From assembly GCF_007050985.1 (NCBI RefSeq), contig NZ_VHSF01000001.1:992001-1056000 (forward strand): 64,000 nt of DNA. The letters run 5' to 3'. Numbering within the stretch: the stretch's first letter is position 1; every line of letters begins with the position of its first letter. Made by a program: the position numbers and the translations under genes. Shown piece by piece: positions 32,440 to 41,459 of this stretch. The notes below the pieces were generated by a model. It made no database searches. It was not told where the DNA came from and worked only from the letters and a program-made list of their open reading frames with translations. The stretch is from Christiangramia sabulilitoris. Lineage in GTDB: Bacteria > Bacteroidota > Bacteroidia > Flavobacteriales > Flavobacteriaceae.

Positions 32440-33756
32440 ATGTCAACTAAAACAGTACCGTATACCGCCTATAAAGTAAAAGATATTGAGCTTGCAGAAT
32501 ATGGACGCCGTGAAATAGAATTAGCCGAAGCAGAAATGCCCGGTCTTATGGCGCTTCGTGAAGAGTATGGAGCTTCCAAACCTTTGAAAGGAGCGAGAAT
32601 CGCGGGATGTTTGCATATGACGATCCAGACCGCTGTGCTTATCGAGACTCTTGTGGAACTTGGAGCAGAGGTTACCTGGAGTTCATGTAATATTTTCTCT
32701 ACCCAGGATCACGCTGCTGCGGCAATTGCTGCTGCCGGAATTCCGGTCTATGCGTGGAAAGGAATGACAGAAGAGGAATTTAACTGGTGTATCGAGCAAA
32801 CCCTGTTTTTTGGAGAAGAGCGTAAACCACTGAATATGATCCTTGATGATGGTGGGGATCTTACCAATATGGTTTTGGATGAATATCCTGAGCTTGGAAA
32901 AGGTATTAAGGGACTTTCTGAAGAGACTACAACTGGGGTTCACAGATTATATGAGCGCATGAAGAACGGAACTCTTCCTATGCCTGCGATCAATGTTAAC
33001 GACTCTGTGACCAAGTCTAAATTTGATAATAAATACGGATGCCGCGAGAGTGCAGTAGATGCGATTCGTCGTGCAACAGATGTGATGCTTGCCGGGAAAC
33101 GTGTGGTTGTATGTGGATATGGTGATGTTGGTAAAGGAACGGCTCAATCTTTTAAAGGAGCTGGTTCTATCGTAACTGTTACCGAAATCGATCCTATCTG
33201 TGCGCTACAGGCTGCCATGGATGGTTTTGAGGTTAAGAAACTTGAAACGGTGCTTCCTAAAGCAGATATCGTGATCACAACTACAGGAAATAAAGATATC
33301 GTTCGCGCTGAGCATTTTGAAGCCATGAAAGATAAGACCATCGTAGCGAATATTGGTCACTTTGATAATGAGATCGCGGTTGCCTGGTTGAATGAAAAAC
33401 ACGGAGATTCTAAAGTAGAGATCAAGCCACAGGTTGATAAATATACCATCAACGGGAAAGATATCATCCTACTTGCTGAAGGTCGTTTGGTAAACCTTGG
33501 TTGTGCTACCGGTCACCCTAGTTTTGTAATGAGTAACTCTTTTACGAACCAGACTTTAGCACAAATAGAACTTTGGAAGAATACAGACCAGTATAAGAAC
33601 GAGGTGTATATGCTGCCTAAGCATTTAGATGAAAAAGTAGCAAAACTACACCTGGAAAGAATTGGTGTGGAGCTTACTGAACTAAGACAGGATCAGGCTG
33701 AATATATCGGCGTAACCGTTGAAGGACCATATAAGCCTGAATACTACAGATACTAG
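32440..33756 (+). CDS. ahcY: S-adenosylhomocysteine hydrolase
   Basis: NAD-dependent enzyme that splits S-adenosylhomocysteine into adenosine and homocysteine, clearing the by-product of methylation. The 438 residues show [13 protein letters not shown] and [15 protein letters not shown] near the start, the NAD-binding [15 protein letters not shown], and the C-terminal signature [14 protein letters not shown]...YKPEYYRY. The ATG at 32440 ([15 protein letters not shown]) is preferred to one eight codons earlier because it fits the family start. A hairpin terminator follows. No SAH riboswitch was seen in the short leader. Confidence 0.97.
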   Translation: MSTKTVPYTAYKVKDIELAEYGRREIELAEAEMPGLMALREEYGASKPLKGARIAGCLHMTIQTAVLIETLVELGAEVTWSSCNIFSTQDHAAAAIAAAGIPVYAWKGMTEEEFNWCIEQTLFFGEERKPLNMILDDGGDLTNMVLDEYPELGKGIKGLSEETTTGVHRLYERMKNGTLPMPAINVNDSVTKSKFDNKYGCRESAVDAIRRATDVMLAGKRVVVCGYGDVGKGTAQSFKGAGSIVTVTEIDPICALQAAMDGFEVKKLETVLPKADIVITTTGNKDIVRAEHFEAMKDKTIVANIGHFDNEIAVAWLNEKHGDSKVEIKPQVDKYTINGKDIILLAEGRLVNLGCATGHPSFVMSNSFTNQTLAQIELWKNTDQYKNEVYMLPKHLDEKVAKLHLERIGVELTELRQDQAEYIGVTVEGPYKPEYYRY

Positions 33757-33788
33757 TCAGATATTAGATCTGATACTTTAAATATTAG

Positions 33789-33819
33789 AAAAGCCTCGCC
33801 ATTAGCGGGGCTTTTCTTT
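33789..33819 (+). terminator. ahcY terminator
   Basis: AAAAGCCTCGC-CATTA-GCGGGGCTTTT with a following CTTT run forms a strong hairpin 30 bp after the ahcY stop. Confidence 0.85.
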
Positions 33820-33909
33820 GCATCAGCTTCTTGGGACGCTGTAAGTAAAATTAAATTCCGCTTTACCTTATCTTAGGGAAAACAAAAAAATCTTTCAGTT
33901 ACTTTAGAG

Positions 33910-33934
33910 ATCCTGAATCAAGTTCAGGATGACG
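33910..33934. repeat. Single palindromic repeat (ATCCTGAA type)
   Basis: ATCCTGAA-TCAAG-TTCAGGAT followed by GACG is a variant of the CACCCTGAA...TTCAGGGT module. It lies in the convergent gap after ahcY. Confidence 0.7.
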
Positions 33935-33961
33935 ATAATTGAAAATTTTAAACGGATCTTT

Positions 33962-34585
33962 TTATTGATACCCAGGAACGCCTTTACCTAAAATAAAATC
34001 TCTTTCAATAAGAGCCATTCCATCGGTCTGCTTCAGCTTTACCACTCCATCGCTGCCTCGGGGAGGATCTTCCTGATGCTCCTGCCCTAGCAATGGATCG
34101 CCTTTAAAAAAATAGGCGGACAAATAGTAATATTTCCCATCGGGTTCCAGGATGATCGGGTGGATATGCGCCGGATTAGTTCCGTCTGGATAACTTCCCG
34201 GCACCTGAGTATAAAAAGTATAGCGCCCATCCTTACCGGTCTTGATCCATCCTCTTAAATATCCATGCCTTTTAGCCCAGTCTTTTTCATCTCCTTTGGT
34301 TGTATAAATTCCTTTTGCATTGGTATGATGAATATACAGCACCACATTTTCAGCAGGCGTTTCACCATCAGCTTCATAAATAGTTCCGGTGATCTTCAGT
34401 TTATTTTCTGCGGAAGCGAATTCCGGAAGCGTATCTACCGGATTCAGATCGCGGCCTCCATACTCAAGCACGGCTTCACAACCTTCGCAGGGACCTCCCA
34501 CCAGCCGGAAATCGTTCTTTTCCTGAGACCTGGCGCAGGAGAAAAAGATGAAAGAAATTCCGATAATAATAACCTTTAGATCCAT
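33962..34585 (-). CDS. Lipoprotein of the intradiol ring-cleavage dioxygenase family
   Basis: A 207-residue lipoprotein; the lipobox ends FFSC with Cys17. The mature part has the intradiol dioxygenase fold: KITGTIYEADGETPAENVVL, YIHHTNAKGIY, GYLRGWIKTGKDGRYTFYTQ, VPGSYP and NPAHIHPII. The VPGSYP Tyr and the H-x-H pair match three of the ferric-iron ligands of protocatechuate 3,4-dioxygenase. Secreted or membrane-anchored versions are common in environmental bacteria and the substrate is unknown. No aromatic-degradation genes are nearby. It is a single gene, divergent from the SnoaL-like lipoprotein gene. Confidence 0.85.
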   Translation of the reverse strand: MDLKVIIIGISFIFFSCARSQEKNDFRLVGGPCEGCEAVLEYGGRDLNPVDTLPEFASAENKLKITGTIYEADGETPAENVVLYIHHTNAKGIYTTKGDEKDWAKRHGYLRGWIKTGKDGRYTFYTQVPGSYPDGTNPAHIHPIILEPDGKYYYLSAYFFKGDPLLGQEHQEDPPRGSDGVVKLKQTDGMALIERDFILGKGVPGYQ

Positions 34586-34739
34586 AGTTCTGTGTTTCTA
34601 TCTAAAATACCTGTTTTTTAATTATCAGTCAATAACACCCTTAAACCCTGAAAAACTGACTTTTATCCAAAACCCGATGGGCTGTTTAGCCGATTTCAGG
34701 TTTTTAGGTAAATTGAAGCATAACCACAAACCAATATTT

Positions 34740-35240
34740 ATGAAATTATTTAAGTTACTCCCCGTATTTGTATTGCTGCTATTCAGCAGTTGCCAGGAGG
34801 AGAAGGAAGAAACAGATGAAATAGACGATATGGCCACACAGGCTGAACTTCGTGATCCTGCCGAGGCTAACAAACAATGGATCGATGCCTGGAACCGTAA
34901 TAATCCCCGGGAACTGGACACCTTAACTTCAGATGATGCCATGCTTTATATGGAAGGTATGCCTATGAACCGGGACAGCATAAGGTCCTGGTATAAGAAT
35001 GCTGCCCCGATGATGAAAGGCTTGAAGACAAATCCCGAAGTGAAATATTCCAGCGCTGAAGTTGCCTATGAGGCGGGCACTTACAGTCACGGGATGAAAA
35101 GTGATACTTTGAATAACGTTTACGGAGGTTCCTATACCCTCATCTGGAAAAGGGTAAATAACGACTGGAAACTACAGGTATTAAATATTGCGGGCAGCCC
35201 GGAAGATAACAGCGATAGTGAAATGCCTGAAGATCAATAA
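34740..35240 (+). CDS. Lipoprotein with SnoaL/DUF4440-like domain
   Basis: A 166-residue lipoprotein; the lipobox ends LLFSSC with Cys18, followed by an acidic spacer. The mature domain (ANKQWIDAWNRNNPRELDTL, TSDDAMLYMEGMPMNRDSIR, YTLIWKRVNNDWKLQVLNIAG) follows the cone-shaped NTF2/SnoaL pattern typical of DUF4440. No enzymatic activity can be assigned. The ATG at 34740 is used because it begins the signal peptide; the longer frame upstream is non-coding in character. A strong terminator follows. Confidence 0.75.
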   Translation: MKLFKLLPVFVLLLFSSCQEEKEETDEIDDMATQAELRDPAEANKQWIDAWNRNNPRELDTLTSDDAMLYMEGMPMNRDSIRSWYKNAAPMMKGLKTNPEVKYSSAEVAYEAGTYSHGMKSDTLNNVYGGSYTLIWKRVNNDWKLQVLNIAGSPEDNSDSEMPEDQ

Positions 35241-35264
35241 TACAGTTATGCTCGGTAAAAAAAC

Positions 35265-35297
35265 AAAAGCTCTTTCTATTTGAAAGAGCTTTTTATT
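35265..35297. terminator. Bidirectional terminator
   Basis: AAAAGCTCTTTC-TATTT-GAAAGAGCTTTT with A and T runs on both sides. It serves the SnoaL-like lipoprotein gene on the plus strand and the small basic protein gene on the minus strand. Confidence 0.85.
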
Positions 35298-35529
35298 AGT
35301 TGAGTGAAGACTGGAAGTTCTTCATCATTTTATAAATGACTTTAAAGACCAGTTTTCGTTTTTTTTCTGTTTTACTCTTTTCAAGTCTAAACTTGATAAA
35401 TTTGCCGCCGGGCTCATCACTTGAGACCTGATAATTGGTACCGTCTAGCACAAAACGAGTCTTTTCTGAAAAGACGAAATCTGCCACATATTTCTTTACC
35501 AAATTGCGTTTTCCGGAAGAATCCTTCAT
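35296..35529 (-). CDS. Small basic hypothetical protein
   Basis: A 77-residue Lys/Arg-rich protein (start MKDSSGKRNLVKKYVADFVF) with no signal peptide or membrane segment. The alternating pattern of the middle region (TRFVLDGTNYQVSS, KFIKFRLEKSKTEKKRKLVFKV) suggests beta strands. I do not recognise a family. It is a plausible gene: the frame ends at a bidirectional terminator and is not a shadow of any other gene. Coding status is likely but not certain. Confidence 0.5.
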   Translation of the reverse strand: MKDSSGKRNLVKKYVADFVFSEKTRFVLDGTNYQVSSDEPGGKFIKFRLEKSKTEKKRKLVFKVIYKMMKNFQSSLN

Positions 35530-35756
35530 AGTTTTTGGTATTGGTTAGATTTTTCAAGGTACAAAAATTAAAAAACGAACTACCTCTTACTTACTTCAAA
35601 AACCCAACAACAAGCGTTAAAATCGTTAAGCGAAGAAGATTTATCGATGAAGGAAGGAGATTAGATCTATTCAAAATCAGAATAGACGAATTGCAATTTC
35701 GTAGATTATTACGCATTTCAAACTTGATCAATTGTAGGAAAACTTTAAAAAGATTA

Positions 35757-36155
35757 ATGAAAACATACATCGACAAACTCGCCTATATCTATATCCAGGA
35801 CAAAAAGATAATAATGAGCCTAAGTAAAGGAAAAACGACCTGGTATATTCCCGGAGGAAAAAGAGAGAATTCTGAGTCAGATCTGGAAGCCTTATCCAGA
35901 GAAGTTAATGAGGAACTATCGGTCCAAATTATTCCTAATAGCATAAAAAAATATGGGGTTTTTGAAGCTCAGGCCCATGAACACCCGGAGGGTACCATCG
36001 TAAGAATGACCTGTTATACCGCTGAATTTACTGGCGATCTCACGGCCGCATCTGAAATTGAAAAACTGGAATTTTTTCCATACTCAAGAAGATCTGAAAG
36101 CTCTTTCGTAGATCATCTTATTTTTGATGATCTCAAAAACAAAGGCCTGCTCTAG
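35757..36155 (+). CDS. NUDIX hydrolase
   Basis: A 132-residue hydrolase of nucleoside diphosphate-linked compounds. The Nudix box is complete at residues 34-54: G-x5-E-x7-REVNEEL, reading GKRENSE, SDLEALS, REVNEEL. It is preceded by TTWYIPGG, and the AEFTGDL segment fits the following strand. The substrate cannot be deduced. The ATG at 35757 is used since the Nudix fold starts there; the longer open frame from 35535 codes for a lysine-rich stretch with no family similarity. The 220 bp upstream hold no other recognisable gene. Confidence 0.85.
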   Translation: MKTYIDKLAYIYIQDKKIIMSLSKGKTTWYIPGGKRENSESDLEALSREVNEELSVQIIPNSIKKYGVFEAQAHEHPEGTIVRMTCYTAEFTGDLTAASEIEKLEFFPYSRRSESSFVDHLIFDDLKNKGLL

Positions 36156-36226
36156 GTTTCTGGATGATCTAAAAAATTCACCTTTCTTTTAACGCTCCCT
36201 CAACCTCATCATCCGGAATAATTTCA

Positions 36227-36263
36227 TAATTTTGGAATATTTCCAATTAAAAGGAATTATTCC
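36227..36263 (+). promoter_or_regulatory. dinB promoter overlapped by palindromic operator
   Basis: TAATTTTG at 36227-36234 matches TAnnTTTG exactly. It overlaps a perfect palindrome TTGGAA-TAT-TTCCAA (36232-36246), and a second one, GGAAT-T-ATTCC, follows at 36253-36263. The first covers the -7 box and probable start site, the classic place for a repressor. A LexA/S24-type SOS repressor is a reasonable guess because the gene encodes a translesion polymerase, but no such regulator is in the window. Confidence 0.55.
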
Positions 36264-36268
36264 TATTT

Positions 36269-37489
36269 ATGAAAAATGTAAAGTCTATTATTCACCTGGA
36301 TCTGGATACTTTTTTTGTGTCGGCAGAAAGGCGCCTGGATTCAAAATTAAATAACAAACCGCTTATTGTAGGCGGGCTGGGAGACCGCGGGGTGGTTGCA
36401 GCCTGCAGCTATGAAACCCGGAAATTCGGCGTGCATTCGGGAATGGCCATGAAAGTAGCGCGGCAGCTTTGTCCGCAGTCTGTGGTCATTAAAGGGAATG
36501 CTTCCACCTATACCAAATTCTCCCATGAAGTGACCGAGATCATCCGTAGTAAAGTGCCCTCTTTTGAGAAGGCCAGCGTAGATGAATTCTATGCAGATCT
36601 CACCGGGATGGACCGTTTTTTTGGGATCACCCAGTTCGCTAAAGAACTGCAGGAAACTATTCTAAAAGAAACCCATTTACCAATCTCTTTCGGACTTTCA
36701 CAAAACAAAGTGGTATCCAAGATCGCGACCGGTGAGGGAAAACCTTATGCGCAAAAGATCATCGAAGCAGGCACTGAAAAAAGTTTCCTGGCTCCGCTAG
36801 CCGTGAATAAAATTCCCATGATAGGAAACAAGACCTTCCAGAAACTGCTCAACCTGGGAGTGCGAAGAATTGAGACCATACAAAAGATGCCCGTAGAGGT
36901 GCTGGAAAGTGTACTGGGCAAGAACGGACGCACTATCTGGAAAAGAGCCCACGGAATTGATAATCCACCGATCATTCCTTTCCATGAGCGAAAGTCCATT
37001 TCTACCGAGCGCACTTTTAACCGGGATACTATAGACATGATTCGTTTACACGGTACGCTAGTGGCCATGGCCGAAAGCCTTGCCTACCAGCTAAGGCGCG
37101 GGGACAAACTCACCTCCAATGTGAGTGTCAAGATCAGGTATTCAGATTTTCAAACATACAGCAAGCAGGTGAAGATTCCCTATACCAGCGCCGATCATAT
37201 TCTTATACCGAAAGTGGAAGAGTTATTCCGGCAGCTGTATACCAGGAGGTTGCTTATCAGGTTGATCGGGGTGCGTTTCAGCGGACTCGTAGGCGGGCAT
37301 TACCAGATCAATCTTTTTGACGATTCAGAAGAGATGCTGAACCTTTATAATTCGCTGGATAAGATCAAGAATCGCTTTGGGGAGCATAGTGTGATGCGGG
37401 CCACTTCGATGGGAGCAAAAACGATTGGCAGGATGGGAAATCCTTTTAATGGCGAACCTCCGGTAGTACTGGCGCATAGGAAACAATAA
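36269..37489 (+). CDS. dinB: DNA polymerase IV (Y-family translesion polymerase)
   Basis: Error-prone Y-family polymerase acting at damaged templates. The 406 residues contain the catalytic residues in HLDLDTFFVSAERRL (D11, D13) and KASVDEFYADLTG (D105, E106). The little-finger domain follows, and a sliding-clamp-binding motif QINLF lies at 346-350. The family length is normal. It is preceded by a promoter with an operator-like palindrome. A second translesion gene, dnaE2, lies downstream on the same strand but is separated by about 980 bp of repeats, so co-transcription is uncertain. No imuA/imuB or S24 repressor gene is adjacent. Confidence 0.93.
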   Translation: MKNVKSIIHLDLDTFFVSAERRLDSKLNNKPLIVGGLGDRGVVAACSYETRKFGVHSGMAMKVARQLCPQSVVIKGNASTYTKFSHEVTEIIRSKVPSFEKASVDEFYADLTGMDRFFGITQFAKELQETILKETHLPISFGLSQNKVVSKIATGEGKPYAQKIIEAGTEKSFLAPLAVNKIPMIGNKTFQKLLNLGVRRIETIQKMPVEVLESVLGKNGRTIWKRAHGIDNPPIIPFHERKSISTERTFNRDTIDMIRLHGTLVAMAESLAYQLRRGDKLTSNVSVKIRYSDFQTYSKQVKIPYTSADHILIPKVEELFRQLYTRRLLIRLIGVRFSGLVGGHYQINLFDDSEEMLNLYNSLDKIKNRFGEHSVMRATSMGAKTIGRMGNPFNGEPPVVLAHRKQ

Positions 37490-37528
37490 ATAATTGAAAA
37501 TGGAGAATTGAAAATTGATAATGTAATG

Positions 37529-38430
37529 CTTCGACTGCGCTCAGCATGACAGCTGGTTGTCATTCAAAGCGGAATGTAATGAAGCGAAGAATCTAAACAA
37601 CAGAAATTCGGATAAAGAGAGATTCTTCACTACGTTCAGAATGACAAAAGTATACCGTCATTTCGAAGGAGCAGGCGACTGAGAAATCTGTTTAAAAAGC
37701 CTCACATCAAAGAGATTTCTCCCTCCAGCCGAAATGACAAAAAGAAGTAAAATGTCACCCTGAACTCGTTTCAGGGTCTCAACAGATACTAAAACTCCCG
37801 ATGCTTCGGGACAGCATGACGGAATGAAGGTTTTGGAACGTCCTCAGTTTCGACTTCGGGACCCGTAGGTGAAAGAAGCGTTAAAAAAGAATTGCTGTCT
37901 GACCGCAGGGAGTTCAATTCTTTTAGCTTCCGAGGCGTGATGGGTGAACAAGAAACTGAAGACTAGATTTTTTGTTTCTTTTTCATCAATGGAAAAAGAA
38001 AAAGGAAAGAAAGCAAATTAAAAATTTAAAAAGAAGCCATCCTTCGACTGCGCTCAGCATGACATATCGTTGTCATTCAGAGCGGAATGTAATGAAGCGA
38101 AGAATCTAAATAACAAAAATTCGAATGAAGAGAGATTCTTCACTACGTTCAGAATGACAAAAGTAAACCGTCATTTCGAAGGAGCAGGCGACTGAGAAAT
38201 CTGTTTAAGAAGACTCACATCAAAGAGATTTCTCCCTCCGGCCGAAATGACAAAAAGAAGTAAAATGCCACCCTGAACTCGTTTCATGGTCTAAACAGAT
38301 GCTGAAACTCCCAATGCTTCGGAATAGCATGACATCTCGTTGTCATTCAGAGCGAAATGCAGTGGAGCGAAGAATCTAAATAACAAAAATTCGAATGAAG
38401 AGAGACTCTTCACTACGTTCAGAATGACAA
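37529..38430. repeat. Large composite repeat array between dinB and dnaE2
   Basis: About 900 bp without a gene. A block starting CTTCGACTGCGCTCAGCATGAC at 37529 recurs at 38042 (offset 513 bp), each followed by the TGTCATTCA...GAAGAATCTAAA / GAGATTCTTCACTACGTTCA...GAATGACA element, the GTCATTTCGAAGG...GAGATTTCTCCCTCC element, CACCCTGAACTCGTTTCA and a GATGCT...AGCATGAC hairpin. A third partial block starts near 38338. Between the main copies lies a different foldable module (37845-37958) with CAGTTTC/GAAACTG outer arms and AAGAATTG/CAATTCTT inner arms. Confidence 0.9.
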
Positions 38431-38468
38431 AAAACTGGGACTGCAAACTGAGAACCGGGAACTAAAAA

Positions 38469-41453
38469 ATGTACTTAAACTGTCACACATATTACTCTTT
38501 ACGCTACGGAACATTTTCGGTAAAAGAACTCTGTGAACTTGCGCGGAAAAATAGAATAAAACAACTGGCTGTTACAGATATTAACAATACTTCAGCCTGC
38601 CTGGAATTCATCAAAATAAATAAGGAAACTGATATTAAACCGCTTGTCGGGATCGACTTCAGAAATGGAGCAGACCAGCAATATATTGGTATTGCTAAAA
38701 ATAATGCAGGGTTCCATCAGTTGAATAAACACCTCTCCCAACATCTTCATCAGAAAAAGGAATTTGAAGCAGAAGCTCCCCTCCTGCCCGACTCTTTTAT
38801 TATTTATCCTTTTGAAAAAATAACTGCTTTAAAGAAGACAGATTTTAGAAGCAATGAGTTCATAGGAATTTCTATAGATAACCTGAGAAAATTGAAGTTT
38901 TCGGCATACCGCAAACTGGAAGATAAACTGGTGGTATTACAAACGGTAAGTTTCCGCAGTAAAAAAGATCATAACGCCCACCGGCTGTTAAGGGCAATAG
39001 ATAATAACACCCTGCTAAGTAAACTTCCCGAGACTGAGCAGGGTTCATTTTCCCATCAAATGATCCCGGAAACTGAACTCAGAAAAGAATTTGAAGATTT
39101 CCCCCACATTCTGAAGAATACTCAAAAACTCATGGATTCCTGTAATGTGGATTTCGAATTTGGTCGCGGGCAGAACCGTAATCTCTTGGTAGCCGGGAAA
39201 AGCCCTGAAGAAGATATACACAAATTAACCAGCCTCTGCTATCAAAAACTTCCTGAAAAATATCCCGATGCAGATGAAAAAGTCTGTGCCCGGTTAAAAA
39301 AGGAACTGGATACCATTATCAAGCTAGGATTCGTTTCCTACTTTCTGATCAATCTGGACATTGTAAATTATGCCCGCTCCAAAAGATACCCTTTCGTTGG
39401 TCGTGGCAGTGGAGCAAACTCCGTCGTGGCTTATATTTTGGGAATTACCAATGTAGACCCCATAGAACTCGATCTTTATTTTGAACGCTTTATAAATCCT
39501 AACCGGAGTTCTCCTCCCGATTTTGACATAGATTTCTCATGGAAAGACCGGAATGATGTAACCGATTATATCTTCAGAACCTATAAAAACACCGCCCTGA
39601 TGGGTACTTATGTGACCTTTAAAAGCAGAGCGGTGGCCAGGGAACTGGGAAAGGTGTTCGGTCTGCCAAAAGAGAATATCGATAAACTATCCTCAGGTTT
39701 TTTTGAATATAGCCAGCTGGACCACCTGGAAAAACTGGTATTACAATACAGCCGGCTTATTGAAGGCTTCCCTAATTATCTTAGCGTTCATTCCGGCGGA
39801 ATCCTTATTCTGAACGATTCGGTCTTCAACTATGCCGGGACGTTCCTGCCTCCCAAGGGTTTTCAAACCATTCAGATAGATATGAATATCGCCGAAGATG
39901 TAGGTATTCATAAATTCGATATCCTGGCTCAGCGCGGACTTTCCAAGATTACTGATGCCATTGAGATCATAAAACAGAATCAGCCCGATGCAGAGATCGA
40001 GGATATAGAGAATATTTACGCCTTTAAAGAAGATCCTGCGATCAATGAGCTATTAAAAGTAGGGGATTGTATGGGAGTGTTCTATGTGGAGTCACCGGCC
40101 ATGCGCGGATTACTTACCCGCCTGCAAACAGACAATTATATGAACCTGGTTGCAGCCAGCTCGGTAATACGGCCCGGTGTTTCCAGCGCAGGGATGAAAG
40201 AAGAATTCATCAGGCGACATCGTGATCCTGAGCTACGAAAACAGGCGCATCCGGTAATGTATAAGATCATGGAAGACACTTATGGAGTCATGGTCTACCA
40301 GGAAGATGTAATGAAGGTAGCGCACATCTTCGCCGGGCTGGATCTGGATGATGCCGATGTGCTTCGGCGTGGGATGAGCGGAAAGAAAACCTCTAAAGGA
40401 CAGATGGAGAAGATCGAAAAGACCTTTAGAAAGAACTGCAAGGAAAAAGGCTACAGCGAGGAACTTACCAGTGAGGTCTGGGAACAAATCTCCTCTTTTG
40501 CGGGTTATGCTTTTCCCAAAGGGCATTCCGCTTCCTATGCGGTAGAGAGCTACCAGAGTTTATATTTAAAGAAATACTTTCCGCTGGAATTTATGGTTGC
40601 GGCTATTAATAACGGAGGTGGTTTTTACGATTTGCAGACCTATATTCAGGAAATAAGAAAATGCGGAGGCAAAATTCATGCACCTTGTATCAACAAAAGT
40701 GATCACCCTAATACCATCTACGGAAAAGATATCTACCTGGGGTTCGGTTACATTAAAGAACTGGAGGTTAAAACCGTTCAGCAGATCCTGGAGAACAGGC
40801 AGTTCTTCGGTTCTTTCAAGTCCATGGATGATTTTATAGACCGCATCTATATTTCTATTGAACAGTTAAGCTTATTATTAAAGATCAATGCATTTCGATT
40901 TACCGGAATAGATAAGCATGAACTGCTGTGGAAGGCCTATTTCAAACTTCATAACAGCAAACCCAAAAGCAGTCAGGCATTATTATTCAAACCTCAGCAC
41001 CGTGATTTTGAACTTCCGGAATTTGAATATTCCAACCTTATCGAAGCTTATGATCAGATGGAGTTACTGGGATTTCCGCTTTGCAGTCATTTTGAGCTTT
41101 TAGAAGAACCTGTGAAAGATTCTGTAATGGCTAAAGATTTAAAAGACCATATTGGTAGAGATGTCGAGATCTACGGGAATCTGGTCAACTCGAGAAAAAC
41201 AGGAACCTCCAATGGTAAATACATGTATTTTGGTACTTTTTACGACATAAACGGAGATATTTTTGATACCGTTCTATTTCCTAAAGTCGCTGAAAAATAC
41301 TCGCTCAGAAGCAGGGGTATCTATAAGTGTTTTGGAAAGGTGATGTATGATCTTGGTTATATTTCCCTGGACATTAAATGGATCTCAAGGCAGGCTACAA
41401 AGACAGATCCCAGACTGGTGGAAACCGGTTTTAAAGTGGGTGTGGGGAGTTAA
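38469..41453 (+). CDS. dnaE2: Error-prone DNA polymerase III alpha subunit (DnaE2 type)
   Basis: A 994-residue C-family polymerase lacking an exonuclease domain, typical of the translesion DnaE2/ImuC group. The catalytic aspartates are at 351 and 353 (PDFDIDF); the fingers and thumb region GRGSGANSVVAYILGIT and the later PKGHSASYAVESYQSLYLKKYFP motif are present. A clamp-binding-like QALLF lies at about 836-840. The PHP metal site is eroded: the start reads NCHTYYSLRYG rather than the usual H-x-H, and AVTDIN replaces TDH. The replicative DnaE in this window keeps both. dinB is 980 bp upstream on the same strand. The ATG at 38469 gives the usual N-terminus. Confidence 0.92.
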   Translation: MYLNCHTYYSLRYGTFSVKELCELARKNRIKQLAVTDINNTSACLEFIKINKETDIKPLVGIDFRNGADQQYIGIAKNNAGFHQLNKHLSQHLHQKKEFEAEAPLLPDSFIIYPFEKITALKKTDFRSNEFIGISIDNLRKLKFSAYRKLEDKLVVLQTVSFRSKKDHNAHRLLRAIDNNTLLSKLPETEQGSFSHQMIPETELRKEFEDFPHILKNTQKLMDSCNVDFEFGRGQNRNLLVAGKSPEEDIHKLTSLCYQKLPEKYPDADEKVCARLKKELDTIIKLGFVSYFLINLDIVNYARSKRYPFVGRGSGANSVVAYILGITNVDPIELDLYFERFINPNRSSPPDFDIDFSWKDRNDVTDYIFRTYKNTALMGTYVTFKSRAVARELGKVFGLPKENIDKLSSGFFEYSQLDHLEKLVLQYSRLIEGFPNYLSVHSGGILILNDSVFNYAGTFLPPKGFQTIQIDMNIAEDVGIHKFDILAQRGLSKITDAIEIIKQNQPDAEIEDIENIYAFKEDPAINELLKVGDCMGVFYVESPAMRGLLTRLQTDNYMNLVAASSVIRPGVSSAGMKEEFIRRHRDPELRKQAHPVMYKIMEDTYGVMVYQEDVMKVAHIFAGLDLDDADVLRRGMSGKKTSKGQMEKIEKTFRKNCKEKGYSEELTSEVWEQISSFAGYAFPKGHSASYAVESYQSLYLKKYFPLEFMVAAINNGGGFYDLQTYIQEIRKCGGKIHAPCINKSDHPNTIYGKDIYLGFGYIKELEVKTVQQILENRQFFGSFKSMDDFIDRIYISIEQLSLLLKINAFRFTGIDKHELLWKAYFKLHNSKPKSSQALLFKPQHRDFELPEFEYSNLIEAYDQMELLGFPLCSHFELLEEPVKDSVMAKDLKDHIGRDVEIYGNLVNSRKTGTSNGKYMYFGTFYDINGDIFDTVLFPKVAEKYSLRSRGIYKCFGKVMYDLGYISLDIKWISRQATKTDPRLVETGFKVGVGS

Positions 41454-41459
41454 GATATA

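Noticed and set aside
34548-34739. A 64-residue N-terminal extension of the SnoaL-like lipoprotein
   Set aside because: The ATG at 34740 begins a clean lipoprotein signal peptide; the upstream part would bury it and overlaps the divergent dioxygenase gene.
35535-35756. A longer NUDIX protein starting at 35535
   Set aside because: The extra 74 residues are Lys/Arg-rich without domain similarity and the Nudix fold begins at the ATG at 35757.
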